Below, piece by piece: positions 8,965 through 18,218 of a stretch of 64,000 nucleotides of DNA. The stretch comes from Acinetobacter sp. NCu2D-2 (GTDB lineage Bacteria > Pseudomonadota > Gammaproteobacteria > Pseudomonadales > Moraxellaceae). The position numbers and the translations under genes were made by a program. The stretch spans positions 1,984,001 to 2,048,000 of the forward strand of contig NZ_CP015594.1 of assembly GCF_001647675.1 (NCBI RefSeq), written 5' to 3'. Numbering within the stretch: the first letter of the stretch is position 1; each line of letters starts with the position of its first letter. The notes under the pieces are model-generated. The model saw nothing but the letters and a program-made list of their open reading frames with translations. It was not told the DNA's origin and ran no database searches.

Positions 8965-9816
8965 ATGCCTGAATTACCCGAAGTCGAAACCACCAAAACC
9001 AGTCTTCTGCCACTTTTAGATCAAAAAGTGTTGGATGTGACGGTGCATCAGTCAAGTTTACGTTGGCCTATCCCCGCTGATATTGCCAAGTTAAAAAACC
9101 AAAAATTAGTCAAACTGACCCGACGTTCGAAGTATATTTTGGCTGAATTTGAACAGGATTCGATGCTGTGGCATTTAGGTATGTCTGGCAGTTTTAGACT
9201 GTGTGAAATGGATGAGCCATTACGCAAACACGATCATTTGATTATTCAGTTCGAAGATATTCAATTGCGCTACCACGACCCGCGCCGTTTTGGCTGTATT
9301 TTGTGGCTCGATGCGCATTCACAAAGCAAATTATTAGATACTTTAGGCCCTGAACCTTTAAGTGACTCTTTTACCGCGAACTATCTCTTTGAAAAACTGA
9401 AAAATAAAAACGTTGGCACTAAAGTTGCAATTATGGATAACCATGTCGTTGTTGGTGTAGGCAACATCTATGCAACGGAAAGTTTATTTAATTTAGGTAT
9501 ACACCCTGCTCAACCTGCGAAAGATTTAAGTTTTAGCCAAGTTGAAGCTTTAGTCATTGAGATCAAACGAATCCTAAAACAGGCGATCGATTTAGGTGGC
9601 TCTACCCTTCGCGACTATACCAATGCCATGGGTGAGAATGGTTATTTTCAACAGACTTTATTGGCTTATGGACGCGCTGGGGAAATGTGTGTGAACTGCG
9701 AAACACCATTGCAAAATATCAAATTGGGTCAGCGAGCTTCGGTATTTTGCCCTGAATGCCAACCTTTAAAGAAACCTAAAGCATCGGTTAAATTAGCGGA
9801 AGTACGAGGCAAATGA
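8965..9816 (+). CDS. mutM: formamidopyrimidine-DNA glycosylase (MutM/Fpg)
   Basis: MutM excises 8-oxoguanine and formamidopyrimidines from DNA and cuts the resulting abasic site. Seen: the obligatory N-terminus MPELPEVETT, where Pro2 becomes the catalytic amine and Glu3 assists; a central helix-two-turn-helix region; and a C-terminal zinc finger with Cys242, Cys245, Cys262 and Cys265. I start at ATG 8965 because Pro2 must be N-terminal; the upstream in-frame ATG at 8908 would abolish activity. The 283-residue length is normal, with a slightly extended basic tail (KKPKASVKLAEVRGK). The ppiC gene starts directly after its stop codon. Confidence 0.95.
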   Translation: MPELPEVETTKTSLLPLLDQKVLDVTVHQSSLRWPIPADIAKLKNQKLVKLTRRSKYILAEFEQDSMLWHLGMSGSFRLCEMDEPLRKHDHLIIQFEDIQLRYHDPRRFGCILWLDAHSQSKLLDTLGPEPLSDSFTANYLFEKLKNKNVGTKVAIMDNHVVVGVGNIYATESLFNLGIHPAQPAKDLSFSQVEALVIEIKRILKQAIDLGGSTLRDYTNAMGENGYFQQTLLAYGRAGEMCVNCETPLQNIKLGQRASVFCPECQPLKKPKASVKLAEVRGK

Positions 9817-9818
9817 TT

Positions 9819-10103
9819 ATGAAAACTGCAATTGTTCGTCACATCCTCGTTAAGGATAAAGAAACTGCTGAACAGCTGAAAAAGAAGATTTTATCAGGTG
9901 CAGATTTCGCCAAAATTGCGAAACAATATTCCACCTGTAATTCTGCCAAACGTGGCGGTGAATTGGGTGAAGTGAAAAAAGGACAACTTGTCCCCGTCAT
10001 CGATAAATTAGTCTTTACCGCCGCTGAACGGGTTTTACATGGGCCTGTAAAAAGTCAGTTTGGTTTTCACTTGGTGGAAGTGAAGTTTCGGATGGATTTT
10101 TAA
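9819..10103 (+). CDS. ppiC: peptidyl-prolyl cis-trans isomerase, parvulin type (PpiC-like)
   Basis: This is a free-standing single-domain parvulin that isomerises X-Pro bonds. Seen: the rotamase core with RHILVKDKETAEQL, the AKQYSTCNSAKRGGELGE segment carrying the family Cys and Gly-Gly-Asp/Glu signature, and the ending GFHLVEVKFRMDF. At 94 residues it matches E. coli PpiC (93). It has no signal peptide and should be cytoplasmic. I start at ATG 9819, nine bases after a GAGG box; the ATG at 9813, which overlaps the mutM stop, is only three bases from that box. It is probably translationally coupled to mutM. Confidence 0.9.
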   Translation: MKTAIVRHILVKDKETAEQLKKKILSGADFAKIAKQYSTCNSAKRGGELGEVKKGQLVPVIDKLVFTAAERVLHGPVKSQFGFHLVEVKFRMDF

Positions 10104-10142
10104 TCCCCCTAAATCACCCTTTAAAAAAGGGGGACTTCTCCT
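10104..10142. repeat. left half of a palindromic intergenic repeat (IS4 target), including target duplication
   Basis: The segment contains CCCCCTAAATCACCCTTT and AAAAAAGGGGG as near-complementary arms. The same kind of sequence appears at about 22132-22166, so this is a dispersed intergenic palindromic unit. Positions 10132-10142 (GGACTTCTCCT) are one copy of the IS4 target duplication. The repeat resumes at 11532 to the right of the element. Confidence 0.65.
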
Positions 10143-10155
10143 TAATGCCAGTCAG

Positions 10156-11460
10156 TTAAGAAATTGACTGGCATTTTCTTGGATATTTTTGTGCTTTAAT
10201 TTTCACTACTCGCGGACATTGCCTTTGCCTTTTTTCAGGTAATACAAATATTTTAGATTGTTCAAATAATTGTGCTAAATGTTTGGGTAGATTTCCTGCT
10301 GATTCTAAAGGTGTGTGCCTTAAGATATTGATAATACTCATAGATGCAATATGGAAACTGATCCTTAAAGGACTCACCTTTGCATGTTCAGCGATAAACC
10401 TCATCTGTCTTCTTAAGATATTATAAGCAATAAATACCCCCCACAATTCTTGATAGACCAAATCAGGTTGTTTGCTTCTTAAAATTCTTGCATCCTGTAA
10501 ATCACTTTTAATTTCCCGATAACACATTTCTATTTCCCAACGCTGGATATAAAGCATTGCAAGGTCTTTGAATGGATAAACTTCAGAATCTGTTAATGAT
10601 GTAATGTAACGTCTTATTTTTCCTGCATATTCAACTTCAATTAAACGTGCTTCCCAATAGTCACCCAATGACGGATTTATCTTTTTTGCTCTTGCTGAAA
10701 CAGGCATTTTGATCTGAAAGTCATGGGCCGCATTATGATGAATCACTTCATAACGCAGGTTGTCCTTTGCTCGCATCAACCAATGACTCTCTTCTGCCTG
10801 AGATTGCCAACTCACTAAAAAATCAGCAGAGAAGTAAGCACGATCAAATAGGGTAATACTGCGAACTGGTGCTTTTAATTGACTGGCTAAGGTTAATTCA
10901 CCTTGATCCATACTGCCAATTTGGGCATCAATCATTTCATGTGTATTGGTATTCACCAGGCAAGTCGCTCTGACTTGTGGGTAAGGGGTAGCTGCTGTTT
11001 TGCCTTTGGATGAACCAAAGTGCTTAAAGTTTTCTTCTGTATGAGGCATAGACCAAACCACACCATCTACAGCACAAACGCATAGACCGTGAAAGTTGCT
11101 ATATTGTTGTTGTGAGTCTTTAAACCATGCCTGACTTAATGTCGAAAATAAAGCACTCATGGGCTCTAAGCCTAAGCGCTGTCTTGCTTGTACGGATGCA
11201 CTCGGTACACAGTATTCTGCCGTACCGAAAACAAGTTGCAATTGTTGAACCACATACCAAATCGGTTGATTTCGAAATAGAGCAAGTCCGATTACCAGCC
11301 AAACAACATGTTCAGCAGGCAGTTTTCTTTTTCGAATTGATGCTTTACCTGTTTGGTTTAAGCAATCTTCAATCCAGTTTAAATCAATCAATTCACTGAA
11401 TTGTGAAAGTGAAGGTAGGGTTTGTTTTAATGTTAAATCTAAATTCTGAGATAAATTCAT
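10156..11460 (-). CDS. IS4-family DDE transposase
   Basis: The transposase catalyses cut-and-paste movement of the surrounding element. Seen: 434 residues, close to E. coli IS4 transposase in length and pattern, with an N-terminal DUF4372-like segment (RKRKLPAEHVVWLVIG), first catalytic Asp in CAVDGVVWSMP, second in TLFDRAYFSADFL, and the YREIK signature carrying the catalytic Glu region. No frameshift is visible. The ATG at 11460 has no Shine-Dalgarno sequence; instead a 12-bp hairpin lies two bases upstream, which may limit translation from read-through transcripts. Confidence 0.93.
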   Translation of the reverse strand: MNLSQNLDLTLKQTLPSLSQFSELIDLNWIEDCLNQTGKASIRKRKLPAEHVVWLVIGLALFRNQPIWYVVQQLQLVFGTAEYCVPSASVQARQRLGLEPMSALFSTLSQAWFKDSQQQYSNFHGLCVCAVDGVVWSMPHTEENFKHFGSSKGKTAATPYPQVRATCLVNTNTHEMIDAQIGSMDQGELTLASQLKAPVRSITLFDRAYFSADFLVSWQSQAEESHWLMRAKDNLRYEVIHHNAAHDFQIKMPVSARAKKINPSLGDYWEARLIEVEYAGKIRRYITSLTDSEVYPFKDLAMLYIQRWEIEMCYREIKSDLQDARILRSKQPDLVYQELWGVFIAYNILRRQMRFIAEHAKVSPLRISFHIASMSIINILRHTPLESAGNLPKHLAQLFEQSKIFVLPEKRQRQCPRVVKIKAQKYPRKCQSIS

Positions 11461-11462
11461 AA

Positions 11463-11492
11463 AAAAAGAGCGTATTTACATACGCTCTTTTT
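11463..11492 (-). promoter_or_regulatory. hairpin immediately upstream of the IS4 transposase start
   Basis: A perfect 12-bp stem (AAAAAGAGCGTA with TACGCTCTTTTT, loop of six) sits between the inverted repeat and the ATG. In IS10/IS50-type elements such structures block transposase translation when transcripts enter from outside; a similar role here is inference. It also resembles a rho-independent terminator. Confidence 0.6.
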
Positions 11493-11542
11493 ACAGTATT
11501 TTAACTTTTTTTGCTTAACTGACTGGCATTAGGACTTCTCCT

Positions 11543-11580
11543 CCCTTTTTAAAGGGTGAGAAGCACTGCTTCGCAAGAGG
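11543..11580. repeat. right half of the palindromic intergenic repeat interrupted by IS4
   Basis: Positions 11543-11566 (CCCTTTTTAAAGGGTGAG region) continue the repeat left at 10142. Removing the element and one duplication copy restores a continuous palindromic unit between ppiC and mscL. Confidence 0.55.
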
Positions 11581-11588
11581 CATTCAAT

Positions 11589-11618
11589 AAAAAAACGGCG
11601 CACGCAGCGCCGTTTTTT
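11589..11618 (-). terminator. terminator of mscL
   Basis: AAAAAACGGCGC and GCGCCGTTTTTT form a GC-rich stem followed by T residues on the minus strand, directly after the mscL stop codon. Confidence 0.85.
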
Positions 11619-11627
11619 ATAAAGGTA

Positions 11628-12062
11628 TTAACCTTTACGTTTTAATTCGTCACGAATTTCACGAAGCAATTCGATATCTTCGGGTGTTGCAGCTGGTGCT
11701 TCTTCTTCCACAGTTTTGTCACGACGGATTTTATTCATCACTTTAACAAGCAAGAAGACTACCCATGCCAATAACAAGAAGTTAATTAATACGGTGAGGA
11801 AACTACCGTAAGCAAAAACATTAAGACCCGCTTCTTGCGCCGCAGCGAGTGTTTGTACATTATTCGGATTATCGCCCAATACTAAGAACCAGTTTGAATA
11901 ATCAACCTCACCACCTAAAATCCATGAGATTAAAGGCATGATGATGTCTTTCACCATTGAATCAATAATTTTACCGAAAGCACCACCGATGATCACACCG
12001 ATAGCCAAATCCATAACATTGCCTTTGACAGCAAACTCTTTAAATTCCTGAATAATACTCAT
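11628..12062 (-). CDS. mscL: large-conductance mechanosensitive channel MscL
   Basis: MscL is a homopentameric inner-membrane channel that opens under extreme turgor to release solutes. Seen: the canonical N-terminal amphipathic helix ([20 protein letters not shown]), first membrane helix with the gate-lining [15 protein letters not shown] motif, a periplasmic loop (about residues 45-75), second membrane helix ([24 protein letters not shown], abbreviated), and a charged cytoplasmic helix ending RDELKRKG. At 144 residues it is typical. It stands alone with its own terminator. Confidence 0.95.
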   Translation of the reverse strand: MSIIQEFKEFAVKGNVMDLAIGVIIGGAFGKIIDSMVKDIIMPLISWILGGEVDYSNWFLVLGDNPNNVQTLAAAQEAGLNVFAYGSFLTVLINFLLLAWVVFLLVKVMNKIRRDKTVEEEAPAATPEDIELLREIRDELKRKG

Positions 12063-12178
12063 AAAGACTCCACAATGTTTGTTTTGAAATTTTGTGATGG
12101 ATTATACATTATTTCATTGCCAGCATTTTTATCTAATTTACTAGATTTGAGTAACTTTGAGCATCACCTTTCATCCAT

Positions 12179-12213
12179 AAAAAAACCGTAACCTTCGAAA
12201 AGATTACGGTTTC
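12179..12213 (-). terminator. terminator of typA
   Basis: AAACCGTAA pairs with TTACGGTTT across a 12-base loop, followed by T residues on the minus strand. Confidence 0.75.
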
Positions 12214-12237
12214 TTATTCAACCGAATAAACTAAAGA

Positions 12238-14073
12238 TTAGTCGTTACGGTGACGTTTACGTTCGTTTTCAGTCAAGTAACGTTTACGGATACGGATTGA
12301 CTTCGGTGTTACTTCAACTAGTTCGTCATCTTCGATGAATTCAAGCGCTTGCTCAAGTGTGAACTCGATATTCGGAACAAGAGTCAACGCATCATCAGTA
12401 CCAGAAGCACGTACGTTTGTTAATTGTTTCGCTTTAGTTGGGTTAACAGTCATGTCGTCTGAACGAGAGTTAATACCTACGATCATACCTTCATAAACTT
12501 CTAACTGTGGTTTAGCGAATAGACGACCACGGTCTTGCAAGCTGAACAATGCATAGCCCAAGCAAGTACCTTGAACCATAGAGATCAACACACCATTTTG
12601 ACGTTTAGCAACAGTACCTTGCTTCATCGGGCCATAGTGCGAGAAGCTTGAAGTCATGATACCAGTACCTGAAGTCATAGTCAGAAATTCAGAACGGAAA
12701 CCAATCAAGCCACGTGAAGGTACAGTTGCTTCAATACGGATACGGCCTTTACCGTCAACTTCCATATTGGTCATTTCGCCTTTACGGTGACCCATTTGTT
12801 CCATTACAGCACCTTGATGCTGTTCTTCAACGTCAAATGTAACGTTTTCATAAGGTTCTTGTTTTTCACCATCAATTTCTTTGATGATTACTTGTGGACG
12901 TGATACGCCCATTTCGAAACCTTCACGACGCATGTTTTCAATTAATACTGAAAGGTGAAGTTCACCACGACCAGACACTTTGAAACGGTCAGGACTGTCA
13001 GTATCTTCAACACGAAGTGCTACGTTGTGAATCAATTCGCGGTCAAGACGTTCACGGATGTTACGTGAAGTTACGAATTTACCTTCTTTACCAGCAAACG
13101 GCGAGTTGTTGACTTGGAAAGTCATAGATACAGTCGGTTCGTCTACAGAAAGTGCAGGTAATGCTTCAACTGCTTTAGGATCACAAATTGTGTCAGAGAT
13201 ATGAAGTTCATCAATACCAGTTACACATACGATGTCACCAGCAGAAGCAGATTCAACATCAATACGCTCTAGACCATGGTAACCCATGATTTTTAAGATA
13301 CGACCGTTACGTGTTTTGCCATCTTTGTCGATAACAGTAACAGGTGTATTTAATTTAACAGAACCACGTTGAATACGACCAACACCGATAACACCTACGA
13401 AGCTGTTATAGTCAAGTGAAGACACTTGCATTTGGAATGGACCGTCAACGTCAACTTTTGGTGGTTCAACGATGTCTACAATTGTTTGGAACAATGGAGT
13501 CATGTCGTCAGCAAGTTCTTCAGGAGAAGGACCCGCAACACCACGTAGACCAGAAGCATAAACCACTGGGAAGTCTAACTGTTCATCAGTACCACCAAGG
13601 TTGTCGAACAAATCGAATACTTGGTCAATGACCCAGTCAGGACGCGCGTTTGGTTTATCAACTTTGTTGATAATTACGATTGGTTTCAAACCACGTGCGA
13701 ACGCTTTTTGCGTTACGAAACGAGTTTGTGGCATTGGGCCTTCTTGTGAATCGACAAGAAGAAGTACACAGTCAACCATCGACATTACACGTTCAACTTC
13801 ACCACCGAAGTCGGCGTGTCCAGGGGTGTCCACGATGTTGATACGGTATTCAGTATCAGTACGTTTGTCTAACCATTTAATTGCAGTGTTTTTTGCAAGA
13901 ATGGTAATACCACGTTCACTTTCAATAGCGCCCGAATCCATGACACGTTCGATCTCGCCTGCGCGATCGCCAAGAGCACCTGATTGCTGTAAAAGTTTGT
14001 CTACAAGAGTCGTTTTACCATGGTCGACGTGCGCGATGATGGCAATGTTACGGAGAGTTTTAATATCTGACAT
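12238..14073 (-). CDS. typA: ribosome-associated translational GTPase TypA/BipA
   Basis: TypA/BipA is an EF-G-like GTPase that binds 70S ribosomes and 50S precursors and matters for growth in cold and stress. Seen: G1 AHVDHGKTT at about residues 14-22, switch II DTPGHADFGGEVERVM, G4 NKVDKP, then domain II (beta-barrel), domain III and V homologous to EF-G, and the BipA-specific C-terminal domain with TVNPTKAKQLTNVRASGTD. The 611-residue length is normal and the gene is intact. It is monocistronic, with its own terminator and a divergent xanthine permease gene upstream. Confidence 0.97.
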   Translation of the reverse strand: MSDIKTLRNIAIIAHVDHGKTTLVDKLLQQSGALGDRAGEIERVMDSGAIESERGITILAKNTAIKWLDKRTDTEYRINIVDTPGHADFGGEVERVMSMVDCVLLLVDSQEGPMPQTRFVTQKAFARGLKPIVIINKVDKPNARPDWVIDQVFDLFDNLGGTDEQLDFPVVYASGLRGVAGPSPEELADDMTPLFQTIVDIVEPPKVDVDGPFQMQVSSLDYNSFVGVIGVGRIQRGSVKLNTPVTVIDKDGKTRNGRILKIMGYHGLERIDVESASAGDIVCVTGIDELHISDTICDPKAVEALPALSVDEPTVSMTFQVNNSPFAGKEGKFVTSRNIRERLDRELIHNVALRVEDTDSPDRFKVSGRGELHLSVLIENMRREGFEMGVSRPQVIIKEIDGEKQEPYENVTFDVEEQHQGAVMEQMGHRKGEMTNMEVDGKGRIRIEATVPSRGLIGFRSEFLTMTSGTGIMTSSFSHYGPMKQGTVAKRQNGVLISMVQGTCLGYALFSLQDRGRLFAKPQLEVYEGMIVGINSRSDDMTVNPTKAKQLTNVRASGTDDALTLVPNIEFTLEQALEFIEDDELVEVTPKSIRIRKRYLTENERKRHRND

Positions 14074-14246
14074 GTAAATTCGATACGCTTTAAATTTGAG
14101 GGCAAATTATACAGAAAAATAGAAAACTTTTGTAGTGACTGTTTACACACTACATCGATTTTTTTTCAGAAATGCTGCCTTTTGGTTTTGTAATGCTGTG
14201 TAAACAGATTAGAATAGCGCCACCCAGCCTTAACTTGCATGCACAC

Positions 14247-15617
14247 ATGTCTGATTTTAATCAATCTCCTCAAGCCAAAGATCAACTCGATTTAGTCTAT
14301 GGGCTTGAAGATCGTCCAAAACCGTTGGTCGCTTTTTTAGCAGCTTTTCAACATTTACTTGCCATTATTGTTCCAATTGTGACGCCAGGACTGTTAATTT
14401 GTCTTGCTTTAGGCGTTTCAAAAGAAGACACCAACATGATTTTATCCATGTCATTGGTGATCTCAGGGATTGCAACATTTTTACAATGTAAGAAAGTTGG
14501 ACCATTTGGTGCAGGTCTTCTGATTGTCCAAGGCACAAGCTTTAACTTTATCGGTCCTATTATCGGAATTGGTTCAGCAATGGTTGCAGCAGGTACACCC
14601 GTTGAAGCCGTGATGGCGTCAATTTTTGGTGTGGTGATTGCCGGTGCATTCATTGAGATGGGCGTATCGCGCATTCTGCCATGGGTGAAAAAACTGATTA
14701 CTCCGCTTGTAACAGGTATTGTGGTATTGCTGATTGGTTTAACCTTAATTAAAGAAGGTTTGATCAGTATGGGTGGCGGTTATCAAGCCATGAGTGATAA
14801 AACATTCGCCAATGCAGATAACCTCATCATGTCATGTACGGTGCTTGCGCTGATTATTTTGCTCAACCGCATTCGTATTACATGGGTGAAAAGCTCAGCA
14901 ATCTTAATTGCGCTAGTGGTGGGCTATATCCTTGCAGGCTTTATGGGTCATTTAAACTTTGATGGTTTAAAAGATGCGCCATTCGTTCAGATTCCAACAC
15001 CTATGCACTTTGGCTTAAGCTTCTCTTGGAGCTTATTCATTCCAATGGCCTTTATTTACCTTGTTACTTCTTTAGAAGCGATTGGTGATATTACTGCGAC
15101 CTCTAAATTATCCAACCAGCCTGTCGATGGTCCAGCTTGGATGAAACGTATTAAAGGTGGTGTATTGGTGAATGGTGCGAACTCACTATTGGCAGGTCTA
15201 TTTAATACTTTCCCAAGTTCTGTATTTGCGCAAAATAATGGCGTCATTCAATTAACAGGCGTGGCAAGTCGTTATGTGGGGATCTGGATTGCAGCACTAC
15301 TTGTGATTCTTGGTTTGTTGCCATCTGTTGCAGGAATTATCCAAGCGGTACCACAAGCAGTACTTGGTGGTGCTGTTATGGTCATGTTTGGTGCTGTTGC
15401 GGCTTCGGGTATTAATATTTTATCCGGTATTCAACTTGACCGCCGTGCCCTACTGATTATTGCGATTTCATTGGCACTCGGTTTAGGTGTTGCACAAGTT
15501 CCACAAATTTTGGAACATCTGCCTGAATTATTCCGTAATATCTTTAGTTCAGGTGTTGCGACAGGTGGTATTGCTGCCCTTATTTTAAATATCGTACTTC
15601 CTGAAAATAAGAAGTAA
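14247..15617 (+). CDS. xanP: xanthine permease, NCS2 family (XanP-like)
   Basis: NCS2 symporters import purine or pyrimidine bases with protons. Seen: about 14 hydrophobic segments, the QHLLAI motif in the first helix, QGTSFNFIGPIIG, the substrate-site TSLEAIGDITATS in helix 8, and the family motif FGQNNGVIQLTG-like FAQNNGVIQLTGVASRYVG (in part). The pattern follows E. coli XanP/YicE closely, including GGGYQAMSDKTF, so xanthine is favoured over uracil. I start at ATG 14247 (MSDFNQS); an upstream ATG at 14172 would add 25 residues lacking family support. It is followed by rsmC on the same strand. Confidence 0.85.
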   Translation: MSDFNQSPQAKDQLDLVYGLEDRPKPLVAFLAAFQHLLAIIVPIVTPGLLICLALGVSKEDTNMILSMSLVISGIATFLQCKKVGPFGAGLLIVQGTSFNFIGPIIGIGSAMVAAGTPVEAVMASIFGVVIAGAFIEMGVSRILPWVKKLITPLVTGIVVLLIGLTLIKEGLISMGGGYQAMSDKTFANADNLIMSCTVLALIILLNRIRITWVKSSAILIALVVGYILAGFMGHLNFDGLKDAPFVQIPTPMHFGLSFSWSLFIPMAFIYLVTSLEAIGDITATSKLSNQPVDGPAWMKRIKGGVLVNGANSLLAGLFNTFPSSVFAQNNGVIQLTGVASRYVGIWIAALLVILGLLPSVAGIIQAVPQAVLGGAVMVMFGAVAASGINILSGIQLDRRALLIIAISLALGLGVAQVPQILEHLPELFRNIFSSGVATGGIAALILNIVLPENKK

Positions 15618-15620
15618 TGT

Positions 15621-15667
15621 CACACCCAAAGAACACTGCTTAAGCATGTCTTAGGTGGTGTTTTTTT
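15621..15667 (+). terminator. imperfect terminator between xanP and rsmC
   Basis: CACC near 15623 pairs with GGTG near 15655 around an interrupted stem centred on TGCTTAAGCA, followed by TTTTTTT. The stem is imperfect, so strength is uncertain. Confidence 0.5.
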
Positions 15668-15683
15668 ATTTAGAGAATTTTTC

Positions 15684-16718
15684 ATGGACGCTAAAAGCGA
15701 AGTTCTGCTCAGACAACATGACTATTTAAAGGGTCGTGTCTTACTCATTAATGCCCCTACAGATGAATTACGTAGTGAGCTTGATGCATCTATTGTTCCA
15801 ACATTTTGGACGTGGAACTTTAATGAGTTTCAATATTTTCAAAATCAAGGCACAGATGTTCATTTTGGCGTCGATTTGCCTGACCAAGACTTTGATCAGG
15901 CCATTATCTTTGTACCAAAGTCTAAAGAATTACTAAACTATATCATTCATAATATAGCCGTGAAATTAAGCCAAGGCTGCCATGTGTTCTTGGTGGGTGA
16001 AAAGAAAGGTGGTGTTGAGCGTGCTGCGAAACAGTTACAGCCTTATGGTAAAATCATCAAATTAGACAGTGCACGACATTGCCAACTTTGGCAATTGACT
16101 CTAGACTGCGCTGTCAAAGCCAAAGCCTTAGCCGATTGGGCACAAACTTATACAGTAAATACACCGAAAGGTGATTTAACCGTTTGTGCATTGCCTGGCG
16201 TATTTAGTCAAAATCGTTTAGATGTCGGCACTGCCGTCTTCTTGCCGTATTTGAACCAAGTCACCTCAGGTAAAATTGCTGACTTTGGCTGTGGTGCTGG
16301 TGTGATTAGTGCTTATTTAGCTAAACTTAATCCATCAAATCGTATCTTTGCCCTAGATGTCGATGCCTTTGCATTAGCATCGACACAAATGACATTTGAG
16401 AAAAATCAGCTCACTCCTGAACAGCTTGAGATTAAAGCGGTTTCGGGAATTGAAGATGCACCACTATTTTTACATGCGATTGTGAGTAACCCTCCCTTCC
16501 ATCAAGGTATCCAGACCAACTACGATGCAAGCGAAAACTTATGTAAGACTTCGCGCCGTCATCTTAAGTCTGGTGGTGAATTGTGGATTGTTGCGAATCG
16601 CTTCTTAAATTATCCGATTTTAGTTGAACAAAGTTTTGGTGAGTGTACTGTCAAGACAGATCAACAAGGCTTCAAGGTGCTATTCGCGAGCACCAAAAAA
16701 AATGTTAAGGAATTTTGA
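15684..16718 (+). CDS. rsmC: 16S rRNA (guanine(1207)-N2)-methyltransferase RsmC
   Basis: RsmC methylates N2 of G1207 in 16S rRNA on the 30S subunit using S-adenosylmethionine. Seen: two tandem Rossmann-like halves; the N-terminal one is degenerate, while the C-terminal half has the SAM loop [15 protein letters not shown] and the catalytic NPPFHQG tetrapeptide region, typical of N2-guanine methyltransferases. The 344-residue length matches E. coli RsmC. The stop codon overlaps the ATG of the downstream permease (TGATG), suggesting translational coupling. Confidence 0.92.
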   Translation: MDAKSEVLLRQHDYLKGRVLLINAPTDELRSELDASIVPTFWTWNFNEFQYFQNQGTDVHFGVDLPDQDFDQAIIFVPKSKELLNYIIHNIAVKLSQGCHVFLVGEKKGGVERAAKQLQPYGKIIKLDSARHCQLWQLTLDCAVKAKALADWAQTYTVNTPKGDLTVCALPGVFSQNRLDVGTAVFLPYLNQVTSGKIADFGCGAGVISAYLAKLNPSNRIFALDVDAFALASTQMTFEKNQLTPEQLEIKAVSGIEDAPLFLHAIVSNPPFHQGIQTNYDASENLCKTSRRHLKSGGELWIVANRFLNYPILVEQSFGECTVKTDQQGFKVLFASTKKNVKEF

Positions 16719-18181
16719 TGAGCGAAACTCAAAACAACACGCAACTTCAGCGTAAGCTTGGTGCTCGTCATCTCAATATGATCGCGATTGGCGGTTCAAT
16801 CGGTACAGGTTTATTCCTTGCCTCAGGTGCGACGATTGCCAATGCAGGACCCGGTGGTGCTTTACTTGCTTACGCACTGATTGGTGTCATGATCTATTTC
16901 TTGATGACGAGTCTGGGTGAGCTTGCGACACATAACCCTACTTCAGGTGCATTTTTCACTTATGGTAGTAAATATGTCGAGGGCGGTTTTGGTTTCGCAT
17001 TAGGTTGGAACTATTGGTATAACTGGGCAATTACCGTTGCGTTTGAATTGGTTGCAGTCCAATTCATCATGAAATTTTGGTTCCCAGATATTCCTGGTTT
17101 CTACTGGAGTGCCCTATTCCTTGCAATTGTATTTGCCATCAATGCCCTGACTGTAAAAGGCTTTGGTGAATCAGAATTTGTGTTCTCTCTTGTTAAAGTT
17201 TTAGCAATTGTAGTCTTTATTATCATTGGCTTAGCTATGATTGTGAAGATTATGCTCAGTACAGGTACAGCTGCTTTTGGTAACTGGACAAAGGGCGAAG
17301 CACCATTTGTAGGTGGTCTTTCTGCGCTGATTGGTGTTGCGATGATTGCTGGATTCTCTTTCCAAGGTACCGAAATGGTTGGCGTTGCCGCAGGTGAATC
17401 TAAAGACCCACAAAAAACGATTCCTGTTGCAATTAAGCAAATTTTCTGGCGTATTTTATTGTTCTATATCGTGTGTATCTTCATTATTGGTACACTGATT
17501 AGCTATGATGATCCACGTCTGTTACAAGCTGCTGCAAGTGATAACGTCGCACTTTCGCCATTTACATTACTCTATGAAAAAGCAGGTTTTGCTTTTGCTG
17601 CGAGCTTAATGAATGCCGTGATTTTAACTGCGATTTTATCTGCAGGTAACTCAGGCATGTATTCATCAACACGTATGTTGTTTGATATGGCACGTAAAGG
17701 CAGCGCCCCTAAAGTCTTTGGACGTTTAGATGCACGTGGTGTGCCAATGAATGCGCTTTATGCAACGACTGCTATTGCTGCCCTTTGCTTCCTCACCACA
17801 TTTATTGGGGAACAAGAAGTCTTTAACTGGCTACTTAATATGTCAGGCATGTGTGGTTTTATTGTTTGGCTCGGTATTGCGGTTTCTCATTACCGTTTCC
17901 GTAAAGGTTATATCGCCCAAGGCTATAAACTTGAAGATCTCGCTTATAAAGCTAAATTCTTCCCATTTGCGCCGTGGTTCGCCTTTGTACTTTGTGCAAT
18001 TGTGGTACTCGGTCAAAACTATCAAGCTGTACTGGATGGTGAATGGCTTGCAGTGCTTTCAACCTATATTGGGATCTTATTGTTCTTGGTAATTTGGTTG
18101 GTTTATAAATTTAAATATAAAACCAAGCTGATTTCTTATCAGGAAATGGATGTTAAACCGATTAAGATTGATCGTGAATAA
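16718..18181 (+). CDS. lysP: amino acid permease, LysP-like (APC superfamily)
   Basis: This is an inner-membrane proton/amino-acid symporter with 12 predicted helices. Seen: the helix-1 motif IGGSIGTGLFLASGATI, GALLAYALIGVMIYFLMTSLGELA (in part), GFSFQGTEMVGVAAGES, and SAGNSGMYSSTRML, which together follow E. coli LysP closely; lysine is therefore the likely substrate, though transfer of exact specificity within the family is risky. I start at ATG 16718, overlapping the rsmC stop and preceded by TAAGGA; a TTG three bases earlier is less likely. Length is 487 residues. A strong terminator follows. Confidence 0.83.
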   Translation: MSETQNNTQLQRKLGARHLNMIAIGGSIGTGLFLASGATIANAGPGGALLAYALIGVMIYFLMTSLGELATHNPTSGAFFTYGSKYVEGGFGFALGWNYWYNWAITVAFELVAVQFIMKFWFPDIPGFYWSALFLAIVFAINALTVKGFGESEFVFSLVKVLAIVVFIIIGLAMIVKIMLSTGTAAFGNWTKGEAPFVGGLSALIGVAMIAGFSFQGTEMVGVAAGESKDPQKTIPVAIKQIFWRILLFYIVCIFIIGTLISYDDPRLLQAAASDNVALSPFTLLYEKAGFAFAASLMNAVILTAILSAGNSGMYSSTRMLFDMARKGSAPKVFGRLDARGVPMNALYATTAIAALCFLTTFIGEQEVFNWLLNMSGMCGFIVWLGIAVSHYRFRKGYIAQGYKLEDLAYKAKFFPFAPWFAFVLCAIVVLGQNYQAVLDGEWLAVLSTYIGILLFLVIWLVYKFKYKTKLISYQEMDVKPIKIDRE

Positions 18182-18183
18182 AC

Positions 18184-18216
18184 TAAAAAAGGCAGCCTAT
18201 GAGCTGCCTTTTTTAT
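18184..18216. terminator. terminator between lysP-like gene and the convergent C39-like gene
   Basis: AAAAAAGGCAGC and GCTGCCTTTTTT flank a six-base loop; A/T tracts on both sides make it bidirectional. Confidence 0.87.
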
Positions 18217-18218
18217 CA

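Larger units (their letters stand above)
10143..11531 (-). mobile_element. complete IS4-family insertion sequence (1389 bp)
   Basis: The element is bounded by perfect 18-bp inverted repeats: TAATGCCAGTCAGTTAAG at 10143-10160 and its complement at 11514-11531. It is flanked by identical 11-bp direct repeats GGACTTCTCCT at 10132-10142 and 11532-11542, consistent with the 10-13 bp duplications known for the IS4 subgroup. It carries a single intact transposase on the minus strand, whose stop codon lies inside the left repeat. Intact ends, an intact gene and a perfect duplication point to a recent insertion. Confidence 0.95.

Noticed and set aside
13601..14077. 158-residue plus-strand frame
   Set aside because: Antisense to the 5' part of typA, with no family resemblance.
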